Translations under genes and position numbers: made by a program | NCBI GenBank assembly: GCA_021813445.1 | Contig: JAKAKP010000043.1 | Location: forward strand, 47,605 to 111,604 | Reading direction: 5' to 3' | DNA length: 64,000 nt | Source: Deltaproteobacteria bacterium | GTDB taxonomy: Bacteria > Desulfobacterota > Desulfobaccia > Desulfobaccales > 0-14-0-80-60-11 | Part shown: piece after piece, positions 48,888-57,186 of the stretch | Position numbering within the stretch: position 1 is the stretch's first letter | Layout of the letters: every line of letters begins with the position of its first letter | Notes under the pieces: generated by a model | The model's input: only the letters and a program-made list of their open reading frames with translations | Told to the model about the DNA's origin: nothing | Databases searched by the model: none

Positions 48888-50447
48888 ATGAATAACCAAA
48901 CGATTTCCCCTAAACGTCACCTCTGGGTGCGTCTGCGGCGTGTTTCCCAGATTCTGTTTTTCACCCTTTTTGTCTTTCTTTTCCTCAAGGCCGAATACGT
49001 GGGCCGGGACATCCTGGCATGGCCGGTGGACCTCTTCTTCCGCTTCGACCCCCTGATCTTTACCGCCCATGTGCTGGGGTTCAGCCCCTGGGTGGCCGGG
49101 CTCTGCTGGTCCCTGGTGTTCGTAGCCCTGACCCTGGTCCTGGGCCGCTTTTTCTGCGGCTGGGTCTGCCCCATGGGCACGGCCCTGGACGGCTGCCGCC
49201 GCTTGCTTTTCAGGCCTCGGGAAGATCGCGGCGTGGCCGCGCACTGGCGCCGGGGCAAATACTATCTGCTCATCGCCCTGTTGGTGGCCGCGCCCTTTTC
49301 CTTGAACCTAGTGGGGCTGTTCGACCCTCTCTCCCTGCTCTACCGCTCCCTGGCCATCGTCTTTTATCCCGCGTTCGGCTACGGGGTGGAAAAGACGAGC
49401 CTCGTCCTCTATCGCTTCGGGCCGCCGGTAACTTACTTGAGCGAACCGGTCTATCAGGCTTTAAAGGCTGCGGTCCTGCCCTTTAAACCCCTGGTTTATC
49501 TCCTGCCCTTTTTCACCCTGATCCTCTTTGCCCTGGTGGTGGCCGCGGAACGGGTGGACCGGCGCTTCTGGTGCCGGGCTTTGTGCCCGCTGGGGGCCCT
49601 GTACGGCCTGCTGGCCCGGTTTTCCCGCCTGCGGCGGCGGCCCACGGCGCTCTGCCCCGACTGCGGCGACTGCCTCCAGATCTGCAAAATGGCGGCTTTT
49701 GCGCCGGGGAAGCCCGCCCGCCATGCGAACGCCGAATGCCAGCTCTGCCTCAGTTGTCTGGACCGTTGCGAGAAGGGGGACCGGGTCCAATTCTCCTGGC
49801 GCTCCAAGGCCCCCCGGGCGCCCCTGGACCTGGGCCGCCGCCAGGTGATCACCTCCCTGGCCGCGGGCGTGGCCGCAGTGCCCCTGCTGCGCTTAGGTTC
49901 TTTGGCCAAGCGGCCTGAGGAGTATCTGATCCGCCCCCCCGGGGCTCAGGACGAAGGAGCATTCCTCAACCGCTGCATCCGCTGCGGCCAGTGTCTGAAG
50001 GTCTGCCTCACCAACGGCCTGCAACCCGTGCTTTGGGAAGCCGGCCTGGAAGGGCTCTATACACCCAGGCTGATCCCCCGCCTGGGTTACTGTGCCTATT
50101 CCTGCAACCTCTGCGGCCAGGTCTGCCCCACCGGCGCCATCCCTTTGCTGCCCCTGAAGGAAAAACAGACTGCCGCCCTGGGGACCGCGTTCATCAACCG
50201 CAGCCGCTGCATCGCTTACACCGAAGGCGCGGACTGCCTGGTCTGCGAAGAACACTGCCCGGTCGATCCCAAGGCCATCCACTATAATGAGGAGGAAGTC
50301 ATCAACCTAAAGGGTGAGAAGGTGAAGGTCAAGCTCCCCGTGGTCCACCCAGACCGCTGCATCGGCTGCGGCCACTGTGAGCATGTCTGCCCCGTGGGGG
50401 GCGAGGCCGCGATCCGGGTGAAAAGATCGTTGAGGGTGGAAATGTGA
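48888..50447 (+). CDS. Membrane polyferredoxin: NapH-like part fused to a NapG-like part
   Basis: This 519-residue protein joins two modules. Residues 1-285 have about five helices (LFFTLFVFLFLKAEYVG, WSLVFVALTLVLGRFFCGW) with the CGWVCPMGTALDGC and CRALCPLGALYG loops and two cytoplasmic 4Fe-4S motifs (CPDCGDCLQIC, CQLCLSCLDRC), as in NapH. An internal twin-arginine-like segment, RRQVITSLAAGVAAVPLLRL (about 312-331), starts the second module with four more cluster motifs (CIRCGQCLKVC, CNLCGQVCPTG, CLVCEEHCPVD, CIGCGHCEHVCPVGG), as in NapG. It would carry electrons across the membrane. No nap reductase is nearby; the partner is unknown. Confidence 0.9.
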   Translation: MNNQTISPKRHLWVRLRRVSQILFFTLFVFLFLKAEYVGRDILAWPVDLFFRFDPLIFTAHVLGFSPWVAGLCWSLVFVALTLVLGRFFCGWVCPMGTALDGCRRLLFRPREDRGVAAHWRRGKYYLLIALLVAAPFSLNLVGLFDPLSLLYRSLAIVFYPAFGYGVEKTSLVLYRFGPPVTYLSEPVYQALKAAVLPFKPLVYLLPFFTLILFALVVAAERVDRRFWCRALCPLGALYGLLARFSRLRRRPTALCPDCGDCLQICKMAAFAPGKPARHANAECQLCLSCLDRCEKGDRVQFSWRSKAPRAPLDLGRRQVITSLAAGVAAVPLLRLGSLAKRPEEYLIRPPGAQDEGAFLNRCIRCGQCLKVCLTNGLQPVLWEAGLEGLYTPRLIPRLGYCAYSCNLCGQVCPTGAIPLLPLKEKQTAALGTAFINRSRCIAYTEGADCLVCEEHCPVDPKAIHYNEEEVINLKGEKVKVKLPVVHPDRCIGCGHCEHVCPVGGEAAIRVKRSLRVEM

Positions 50448-50460
50448 TATCAAGAGAGAG

Positions 50461-50524
50461 CTTTCAGCTATCAGCGGTCAGCTTTCAGCCAAAGATTAAA
50501 AGCTGATAGCTGAAAGCTGACAGC
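50461..50524. repeat. Palindrome of CAGCTATCAGCGGTCAGC units
   Basis: The left arm (cagctatcagcggtcagctttcagcc) and right arm (agctgatagctgaaagctgacagc) are inverted around aaagatta. It belongs to the same family as 5801-5873 and lies between the polyferredoxin and Nudix genes. Confidence 0.7.
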
Positions 50525-50570
50525 TATTGCGCCTCTATCTCTTTAGCCGATTTTCTCTGAGGTAACCAAA

Positions 50571-51053
50571 ATTAAAAGACATTATCCAGAGCAGCCCCTC
50601 GTAGGCGTGGGGGCCGTTATCTTCCGGGAAGAAGAGGTCCTCTTGGTGCTCCGGGGCCAGGAGCCGGCCCTGGGTTCCTGGAGTCTCCCGGGGGGGCTGG
50701 TGGAATTGGGGGAAACCCTGGAGGCGGCCCTGCAGCGGGAACTGTTGGAGGAAGTGGGGCTGACCGTGCGCATCCTGGGGATCACCGCAGTTTTTGACCG
50801 GATTTTCCGGGACCCCCAAGGCGGCATTCCTTACCATTATGTGCTGGTGGATTTTCTTTGCGATTATGAGGCTGGAGAATTACGCCCGGCTTCGGATGTC
50901 ACTGACGCCCGGTTTACGCCGCTGGCAGACCTGGACCGCCTCGCTCTCCCCGAATTCACCGCCCGGGTGATCCGCCGGGCCTGGGAAGAGAAACAAAAGG
51001 GTGGGGTTCTACCCTTGATTGATCTCCCGTATGGTGCGTTTCACGCACCATAA
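50571..51053 (+). CDS. Nudix hydrolase, probably started at ATT
   Basis: This protein of about 160 residues has an intact Nudix box (GLVELGETLEAALQRELLEEVG within GX5EX7REX2EEXG). The fold's first strand, HYPEQPLVGVGAVIFREE, starts upstream of the only conventional in-frame start (GTG 50607). The frame from the previous stop (50544) holds no ATG, GTG or TTG before 50607, but an ATT at 50571 follows a gaggtaacc ribosome site at good spacing. That start gives the normal N-terminus. The substrate is unknown; ADP-ribose or nucleotide pyrophosphatase-type family members are common. The last residues (YGAFHAP) are encoded by a palindrome (51029-51052). Confidence 0.85.
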   Translation: MKRHYPEQPLVGVGAVIFREEEVLLVLRGQEPALGSWSLPGGLVELGETLEAALQRELLEEVGLTVRILGITAVFDRIFRDPQGGIPYHYVLVDFLCDYEAGELRPASDVTDARFTPLADLDRLALPEFTARVIRRAWEEKQKGGVLPLIDLPYGAFHAP

Positions 51054-51140
51054 CACCATAACTGCCCTCAACCAGATAAACCGTAGGGGCGGTCCCGTGC
51101 GGCCGCCCGGGGCTGGGCGCACAGGTGGTGCGCCCCCCCA
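51029..51140. repeat. Two dispersed palindromes at and after the Nudix gene end
   Basis: TATGGTGCGTttCACGCACCATA (51029-51052) encodes the Nudix C-terminus and its stop. About 30 bases on, a GTAGGGGCGGTCCCgtgcGGCCGCCC element (51083-51111) is followed by a second hairpin (gggcgcacaggtggtgcgcccc). The first is like 55045-55061 (ggtgcgtctcacgcacc). Confidence 0.7.
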
Positions 51141-51176
51141 GGAATCAAGCCCCTCCCCATAAGCCTTTCTTGAGTC

Positions 51177-52142
51177 TTAAAAGTGAATCTCGAACAAGGA
51201 ACTGATGGAGTCTTCCCGGTGGATGTTGAGGATGGCCCGGGCGAAGATATTGGCTACGGAGAGCTGTACGATCTTGGGGCAGGCCTTGGCCCGCTCGCCT
51301 AAGGGGATGGTGTCGGTGACTACCAGGCGTTTCAAAGGTGATTCCGTCACCCGTTCCACCGCGGGGCCGGAAAGCACCGCGTGGGTGCAACAGGCGTTGA
51401 CGCTGAGCGCCCCCCGGCTCATGATTACCTTGGCCGCCTCTGACAGGGTGCCGCCGGTGTCGATGATGTCATCCATGATGACCACTTCTTTGCCCAAGAC
51501 CTCGCCGATGAGGTTCAAGGCCTTGGCCTTGCCCGGCGCATCCCGGCGTTTGTCGATCAAGCCCAGGGTGGCAGCCAGCCTCTTGGCATAAGCCCGGGCC
51601 CGGGGTACGCCGCCCGCGTCCGGAGAGACGATGCTCAGGTCGTCCTGAAAGTTCTCCCGGATATATGGGATCATGATGGGGGAGCCGTAGAGGTTGTCCA
51701 CCGGGATGTTGAAGAATCCCTGGATCTGGCCCACGTGCAGGTCCATGGTGAGGACGCGGTGCGCCCCGGCGGTGGAGATGAGGTCCGCCACCAGCTTGGC
51801 GGTGATGGGCACCCGGGGAGCCACTTTCCGGTCCTGGCGGGCATAGCCGAAGTAAGGAATGACCGCGGTGATCCGCCGGGCGGAGGCCCGTTTCACCGCG
51901 TCGATCATGACCAGGAGTTCCATGATGTTATGGTTGGCCGGCGGGCAGGTGGGCTGAATCAAAAAAACGTCCCGGCCCCGGACGTTTTCCCCGATCTCCA
52001 CCCGGATTTCGCCGTCGCTGAAGGTGGTGACCAGGGCCTGTCCCAGGGGCATGGAGAGTTCGTCACATATCTTCCGGGCCAACTCCGGGTTGGCGTTGCC
52101 GGTAAACACCCGGATATTGTTATTCACAGCAGCAGCGTTCAT
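51177..52142 (-). CDS. prs: Ribose-phosphate pyrophosphokinase
   Basis: Prs makes PRPP from ribose-5-phosphate and ATP, feeding purine, pyrimidine, His and Trp synthesis. The 321-residue protein has the class I features: [80 protein letters not shown] and the PRPP loop [17 protein letters not shown]. Several purine genes in the window depend on its product. The ribosome site is weak. It lies 66 bases downstream of sfsA on the same strand. Confidence 0.97.
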   Translation of the reverse strand: MNAAAVNNNIRVFTGNANPELARKICDELSMPLGQALVTTFSDGEIRVEIGENVRGRDVFLIQPTCPPANHNIMELLVMIDAVKRASARRITAVIPYFGYARQDRKVAPRVPITAKLVADLISTAGAHRVLTMDLHVGQIQGFFNIPVDNLYGSPIMIPYIRENFQDDLSIVSPDAGGVPRARAYAKRLAATLGLIDKRRDAPGKAKALNLIGEVLGKEVVIMDDIIDTGGTLSEAAKVIMSRGALSVNACCTHAVLSGPAVERVTESPLKRLVVTDTIPLGERAKACPKIVQLSVANIFARAILNIHREDSISSLFEIHF

Positions 52143-52208
52143 CGTTTCTGACTCTTAAGGGATTTGTCTTTCAAAAGCATGGATTTGGTGGCGCGCTTTA
52201 CCGGGTGC

Positions 52209-52907
52209 TTATGATAAATCAAAGGGCAGGGTCGAGGCAAGATTAATTTCCGGGGGCGCCACCTTTTCTTGGATAACCAAAATTTTTACCCCATGATCCG
52301 CAGCCAGGGCCAGTTCCCGGGCATAAGCCGGGTCCAGCCCGGCCGCGGGCTTGAGGACCCGGGCGTCTTCCCGCTGCACCACGAAGATTTGCCAGGCCCG
52401 ATGGCCCTGGCGCACCAGGGACATCAACTCTTGCAGATGACGGCGGCCCCGGGCCGTCACGCCATCCGGGAACAGGGCCACTCCTTCTTCCACCCAGGTG
52501 ACGCTCTTGATCTCCAAAAACGCCAAATTTTTCCCGTAATCCAGGACAAAATCCAGGCGGCTTCCCTGGGGCAGGGAGACTTCCGGCCGCACCTGCAAGG
52601 GTTTGGGGATACCCGGGAGGCCGGACCCGGCCAGGGCCCCGGCCACCAGGCGGTTAGGGGCCAGGGTGTCGATGCAGATCCAGCCTGCCGGCCCCTTAAC
52701 GAAACGCCAGGTGTACTGGGTCTTGCGCCCGGGACGGCCGTCTGCGGTCAGCAAGACCTCCTGGCCCGGTACCAGGCAGCCCCGCAACGCCCCGGTATTG
52801 GGCACGTGGGCCCAGACCGGGCTCCCGCCGGCCAGTTCGATTTCGGCCAGAAAACGTTGCTTCCGCTGCAGAAAACGGCCGGGAATTAAGGGAGAGGAAA
52901 AGCGCAC
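52209..52907 (-). CDS. sfsA: SfsA family protein
   Basis: This 232-residue protein carries SfsA motifs along its length: FLQRKQRFLAEIELAGGSPV, HVPNTGALRGCLVPGQEVLL, RLDFVLDYGKNLAFLEIKSV, VALFPDGVTARGRRHLQELM and the nuclease-like Asp/Glu/Lys positions. SfsA was named for sugar-fermentation stimulation and has a PD-(D/E)XK-like fold; its exact role is unclear. The start is a GTG at 52907 without a clear ribosome site. Confidence 0.92.
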   Translation of the reverse strand: MRFSSPLIPGRFLQRKQRFLAEIELAGGSPVWAHVPNTGALRGCLVPGQEVLLTADGRPGRKTQYTWRFVKGPAGWICIDTLAPNRLVAGALAGSGLPGIPKPLQVRPEVSLPQGSRLDFVLDYGKNLAFLEIKSVTWVEEGVALFPDGVTARGRRHLQELMSLVRQGHRAWQIFVVQREDARVLKPAAGLDPAYARELALAADHGVKILVIQEKVAPPEINLASTLPFDLS

Positions 52908-52960
52908 CGGGAAAGGTTATGTCGTGGAGATATCTTTTTTACCGAAAACCGAAACCGGAT

Positions 52961-53566
52961 CTAAAACGCATACCAGACCCGCAGCCAGTTCTGCATATCG
53001 TGTTGGTCGTGGGTGCCGGTTTCCATCTGGGTCTTGATGATAAAACTCCACCGGCCCAGGTCGTATTTAATCCCCGGTCCCAGGCCGATCACCCGGTCGC
53101 CGAAGGGCCGGTTCAAGAGATTCAAAGAATAACTGTGTTCACCATAAGGGTAATAGAGATAGCCGCTCAAACCCACCTTGAAGTTGGGCAGCAGATGGTA
53201 ATCCATGGAATAATTGAACAGGGGCAGGGAGTCGCGGTGCCGCCCGGGGTCCAGCGCCGAGCTGGCCCGGTTATACAGGAAAGAGATGTTCATCTGCAAG
53301 TTGTTGGTCAGGTTCAGGGTGGTGCTGCCTGGCTGGTCGCTTTCCAACCCCAGGCCGGGGGCCAGCATTTTCAGCTTGGAGGACGGCGGCTCGGGCCTTT
53401 CCCCGATGGTCTGGGCATCCAGGGGGGAGGGGGAGGCAATGGAGAGGATGGGCGCATTGCCACTCCAGAAATCGGCGTCTCCAGCCGCCGCCTTCCCTGG
53501 GAGGCAAATGCCCACCGCCAGCAGCGCCATCACGGCCAGCCGGACGATCCCCCTGCGTCCCTGCAT
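52961..53566 (-). CDS. Predicted outer-membrane beta-barrel protein
   Basis: This 201-residue protein has a signal peptide (IVRLAVMALLAVGICLPGKA), a Pro/Ser-rich spacer, then alternating strands from about residue 80: TTLNLTNNLQMNISFLYN, FNYSMDYHLLPNFKVGLSGY, LYYPYGEHSYSLNLLNRPFG, VIGLGPGIKYDLGRWSFIIK and a terminal WLRVWYAF ending in Phe. This is typical of a small barrel or the phenol-degradation/MetA-pathway porin group. The ribosome site gggggagtaaaatc precedes the ATG. The function is unknown. Confidence 0.75.
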   Translation of the reverse strand: MQGRRGIVRLAVMALLAVGICLPGKAAAGDADFWSGNAPILSIASPSPLDAQTIGERPEPPSSKLKMLAPGLGLESDQPGSTTLNLTNNLQMNISFLYNRASSALDPGRHRDSLPLFNYSMDYHLLPNFKVGLSGYLYYPYGEHSYSLNLLNRPFGDRVIGLGPGIKYDLGRWSFIIKTQMETGTHDQHDMQNWLRVWYAF

Positions 53567-53693
53567 GATTTTACTCCCCCTGCTTTTGGAAACATATTTA
53601 TTTTATGCCTTTATCGGCAGAATGTCAAGAAAGCACGAGTCCCCCAGATATTGACCGGAGTGAGAATTTATGAGGATTTGCTAAGAAAGGAGG

Positions 53694-54665
<972 letters not shown>

Positions 54666-54703
54666 GCATGAGCCTGAGGCTCACCGGGAAATCATAAAAA
54701 ATC

Positions 54704-54770
54704 GTAGGGGCGGGCGTCTCGCCCGCCCGCGTGGCCCGCCACGCGGGCGGGCCAGATGCCTGCCCCTACC
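54704..54770. repeat. GTAGGGGCGGGC-family palindrome
   Basis: GTAGGGGCGGGCGtctCGCCCGCC is joined to a second hairpin (gcgtggcccgccacgc) and closes with tgcCCCTAC, so the whole element is one long palindrome. It lies between hemC and the FmdB-like gene. Confidence 0.75.
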
Positions 54771-54795
54771 CGGAATGCCTTGCCTTAGCGCCTCT

Positions 54796-55017
54796 TTAGT
54801 GGCAGGTGCTGCAGGAGCCGGAAGAACACCCGGAGCAGGAAGCCCCTTTGGGATTGGACGTAGCGGTGAACTTGTAGCCCACCTTGGCCGAGCAGGCGCT
54901 CATCAGCTTCTCCACCTGTTTCTGGTGGCAGGAGGGGCACTCCACTTCATCACTGCCAAAGACCAGCTTTTCAAATTCATGACCGCAAGCCTGACAACGG
55001 AACTCAAAAATGGGCAT
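54796..55017 (-). CDS. FmdB-family zinc-ribbon regulatory protein
   Basis: This 73-residue protein begins PIFEFRCQACGHEFEKLVF with a CxxC...CPSC zinc ribbon (VECPSCHQKQVEKLMS), the FmdB/CxxC_CXXC_SSSS family pattern. It ends in a Cys/Ser/Gly-rich tail (CSGCSSGSCSTCH) that adds six more potential metal ligands. Family members are small regulators or assembly factors of uncertain role; the name derives from a formamidase operon. It lies in a repeat-rich gap, with palindromes on both sides. Confidence 0.88.
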   Translation of the reverse strand: MPIFEFRCQACGHEFEKLVFGSDEVECPSCHQKQVEKLMSACSAKVGYKFTATSNPKGASCSGCSSGSCSTCH

Positions 55018-55041
55018 TTATGTCAACCTCTGAAGAATTAT

Positions 55042-55089
55042 GTAGGGTGCGTCTCACGCACCGTTTTGGCGCGTAAGACGCGCCCTACG
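55042..55089. repeat. GTAGGGTGCGTCTCACGCACC palindrome
   Basis: GTAGGGTGCGTctCACGCACC is followed by ggcgcgtaagacgcgCCCTAC, giving two inner hairpins enclosed by outer arms GTAGGG/CCCTAC. It is a variant of the TAGGGGCG family. Confidence 0.7.
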
Positions 55090-55130
55090 ATAGACTTTAT
55101 CCCCCCAAGTTAAACTTGGTAGGCAAAATA

Positions 55131-55204
55131 GGTTCCCAAGTACAACTTGGGAACCAGAAGAATAAGGGAGGGCAGGGGCCCGCAGCCCCTGGCTCCTTAT
55201 TTTA
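55131..55204. repeat. TTCCCAAGTACAACTTGGGAA palindrome and GGCAGGGGCC hairpin
   Basis: GGTTCCCAAGTacaACTTGGGAACC (55131-55155) belongs to the family also at 34364, 63128 and 63188. The next palindrome (55161-55204: ataagg...caggggcc/ggcccctg...ccttat) begins just below the stop of the cyclophilin-like gene and could end its transcript. Confidence 0.65.
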
Positions 55205-55206
55205 CA

Positions 55207-55584
55207 CTATTTTTTCTCGATGCGCACGGTGGCCCCTTCCGGCACCAATTTCAGGCAGCAGGGGTCGCCGTGGACGCGGCCCACCAGGTTCACGGCGCTG
55301 GCCGGGCGGATTTCTCCCGGCACGCTGGCGGGAGTCATCCCGAAAAACATACAAAAGGCCTTGCCCGTGGGCCAGTAGCCCAGATCGCCGACGTTCACCA
55401 CTACGGCCGCGGTATCGTCCAGGTCCGCCACCACCTGGGGCACCGGGAAATAAATCTCCTCCCCCCAAAGATGGGCCGCGGCGGTGATGGGCAGGGCTGC
55501 GGCCAGGGCCCGGGCCGTGGGGGTGTCCGTCAAAAAGCCTTCCAGGCGTTGGTCGCCGGCGGTAATGACGATGTCAGTGGCCAT
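55207..55584 (-). CDS. Cyclophilin-like-fold protein (DUF369/TM1367-like)
   Basis: This 125-residue soluble protein matches the small cyclophilin-like family: VITAGDQRLEGFLTDTPTAR, ALPITAAAHLWGEEIYFPVP, and GDLGYWPTGKAFCMFFGMTP, in which LGYWPxGxAFCIFFG is the hallmark. The family has a cyclophilin-type barrel without the known proline-isomerase residues, and its function is unknown. The ATG at 55584 overlaps the stop of the upstream deoxyhypusine-synthase-like gene by 11 bases, so the proteins are coupled. Confidence 0.85.
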   Translation of the reverse strand: MATDIVITAGDQRLEGFLTDTPTARALAAALPITAAAHLWGEEIYFPVPQVVADLDDTAAVVVNVGDLGYWPTGKAFCMFFGMTPASVPGEIRPASAVNLVGRVHGDPCCLKLVPEGATVRIEKK

Positions 55585-56533
55585 GGGGGCCCTCCTGTTC
55601 CTCCACCACCAGGGCGGCCAGCAGCGGCAAGAGCAATTCGTGGTGCCCGGTCAGGGCGTAGCCCTGGCCCACGCCCGCGGTGGGCCGCCGCACCACGTTG
55701 GTCAGGGGGCGGTAGTGCTGCACGAAATCCAGATTGACGGTGGTCAGGGGCTCCACCTTATGGCCCAGGTTCCGGGCCAGGGTCACGGCCTTCAAGAAGA
55801 CCTCGGGCATGATCACCGCGGAGCCCAGGTTGAGGTACATGCCGCCGGCCAGGCGGCTGACCATGGCGGCAAAAACGCGAAAATCCAAATGGGTGGTAGC
55901 GCCCAGGGCCTCCGGGTCCACCGAGGGGTGCAGGTGGATGATGTCCGTGCCCACCGCCACATGCACCGTCAGGGGCACTTGCAATTCCGCGGCTGCGGCC
56001 AGGAGGCTCAGGTGCTTATAAGGGAAATCGGACTCCAGGAGGCGCCGGCCCACGGCCTCCCCCAGTCCCAGGTTATGACCCGCGCCCCAGGAGATGGCAG
56101 AGTTGAGGAATTCCCCGGTCTCTTGGGCCATGCCGAACTGGCCGCACCCTAGAACCTGGTCCACGTCTTCGGAGGTGCGCCCCACCATGGCGATTTCGGC
56201 GTCGTGGACGATACCCGCGCCGTTTACCGCCATGCCGGTGATCAGGCCTCGCCGCAACAGATCGATGATAATGGGGCTCAACCCCACCTTGAGGGGATGG
56301 GCCCCCATCCCCAGGAGCACCTGGCAGTCTTCCCGGCGCGCCCGGGCCCAGGCCCCGGCCACCTCTCGCAGGGCTGTGCCCGCGAGAATATGGGGCAGTC
56401 GGTCCACAAACTCCCGGAGGCTGCCCCCGGCCTGCCAGGGCTGGCCAAAGTCCTGCTGGCTGACTTTGGAAGGCCGGTCTTTCAGGCTATAGGTCCTGAT
56501 GCCTGAAAGGTTCAGGGGTTCCGGTTTTTTCAT
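55574..56533 (-). CDS. Deoxyhypusine-synthase-like protein of unknown function
   Basis: This 319-residue soluble protein has segments such as VLLGMGAHPLKVGLSPIIID, GMAVNGAGIVHDAEIAMVGR, VHVAVGTDIIHLHPSV, GGMYLNLGSAVIMPEVFLKA and VNLDFVQHYRPLTNVVRRP...GHHELLLPLLAA. The GAGIVHD and C-terminal parts recall the NAD-binding deoxyhypusine synthase fold, though bacteria lack the eIF5A substrate, so the real reaction is unknown. The ATG at 56533 overlaps the gmhA stop (ATGA) and has a ggggagcag site; the open frame upstream to 56701 is a gmhA shadow. Tight coupling to gmhA and the cyclophilin-like gene suggests one pathway. Confidence 0.7.
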   Translation of the reverse strand: MKKPEPLNLSGIRTYSLKDRPSKVSQQDFGQPWQAGGSLREFVDRLPHILAGTALREVAGAWARARREDCQVLLGMGAHPLKVGLSPIIIDLLRRGLITGMAVNGAGIVHDAEIAMVGRTSEDVDQVLGCGQFGMAQETGEFLNSAISWGAGHNLGLGEAVGRRLLESDFPYKHLSLLAAAAELQVPLTVHVAVGTDIIHLHPSVDPEALGATTHLDFRVFAAMVSRLAGGMYLNLGSAVIMPEVFLKAVTLARNLGHKVEPLTTVNLDFVQHYRPLTNVVRRPTAGVGQGYALTGHHELLLPLLAALVVEEQEGPHGH

Positions 56534-57135
56534 CTGCTCCCCTCTGGGCGGAATTTCTCCGGGTACAATTGGAAGTCCACCAGGTCGCAGAGTATATGGC
56601 CGATGGTGATGTGCACCTCCTGGACCCTGGGGGTATTGCGGGAGCGCACAATCAGGGGCAGATCCGCGGCCAGGGCCACTGCCCCCCCGTCCCGGCCGCA
56701 AAGGGCCAGGGATTTCAGACCCAACTCCCGGGCCGCCTGCAGTCCCCGCACTACATTGGGGGACTCGCCGCTGGTGCTGATGCCCCAGGCCACGTCCCCG
56801 GCCCGGCCCAAGGCCAGGATTTGTTTGGCGAACACTTCGTTAAAATCGTAATCATTGGCCACCGCGGTGAGAATGGAAGTGTCCGTGGTCAGGGCCTGGG
56901 CCGCCAGGGGCGGCCGCTCCACCTGGAAGCGGTTGACGAACTCTGCGGCCAGGTGTTGGGCGTCCGCGGCGCTGCCGCCATTGCCAAAGATAAACACCCG
57001 GCCTCGGGCCCGCAAGGCCTCGGCCAGCATCCGGGCCGCAGCCACCACCGCCGCCCCCTCCTCCTGCCAAAACTGCTGTTGCAGACGGATCGTCTCCGCC
57101 ACTGTTGTCTGCACCCGCGCCATCAGGGGCATCAT
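56530..57135 (-). CDS. gmhA: Phosphoheptose isomerase
   Basis: GmhA converts sedoheptulose-7-phosphate to D-glycero-D-manno-heptose-7-phosphate for LPS core. This 201-residue SIS-domain protein shows VFIFGNGGSAADAQHLAAEF, TDTSILTAVANDYDFNEVFA, DVAWGISTSGESPNVVRGLQ and the C-terminal HITIGHILCDLVDFQLYP, all family-typical with the catalytic Glu and His. It is the first of three overlapping genes. A GH57 gene lies 52 bases upstream on the same strand. Confidence 0.95.
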   Translation of the reverse strand: MMPLMARVQTTVAETIRLQQQFWQEEGAAVVAAARMLAEALRARGRVFIFGNGGSAADAQHLAAEFVNRFQVERPPLAAQALTTDTSILTAVANDYDFNEVFAKQILALGRAGDVAWGISTSGESPNVVRGLQAARELGLKSLALCGRDGGAVALAADLPLIVRSRNTPRVQEVHITIGHILCDLVDFQLYPEKFRPEGSR

Positions 57136-57186
57136 GGCCTCCTTTGTAATCTATGGGCCAAGGGCTCGTAGCCCTTGCCGCTTCTC

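Noticed and set aside
56534..56701. N-terminal extension of the deoxyhypusine-synthase-like gene
   Set aside because: It is a shadow of gmhA; the ATG at 56533 has a good ribosome site.
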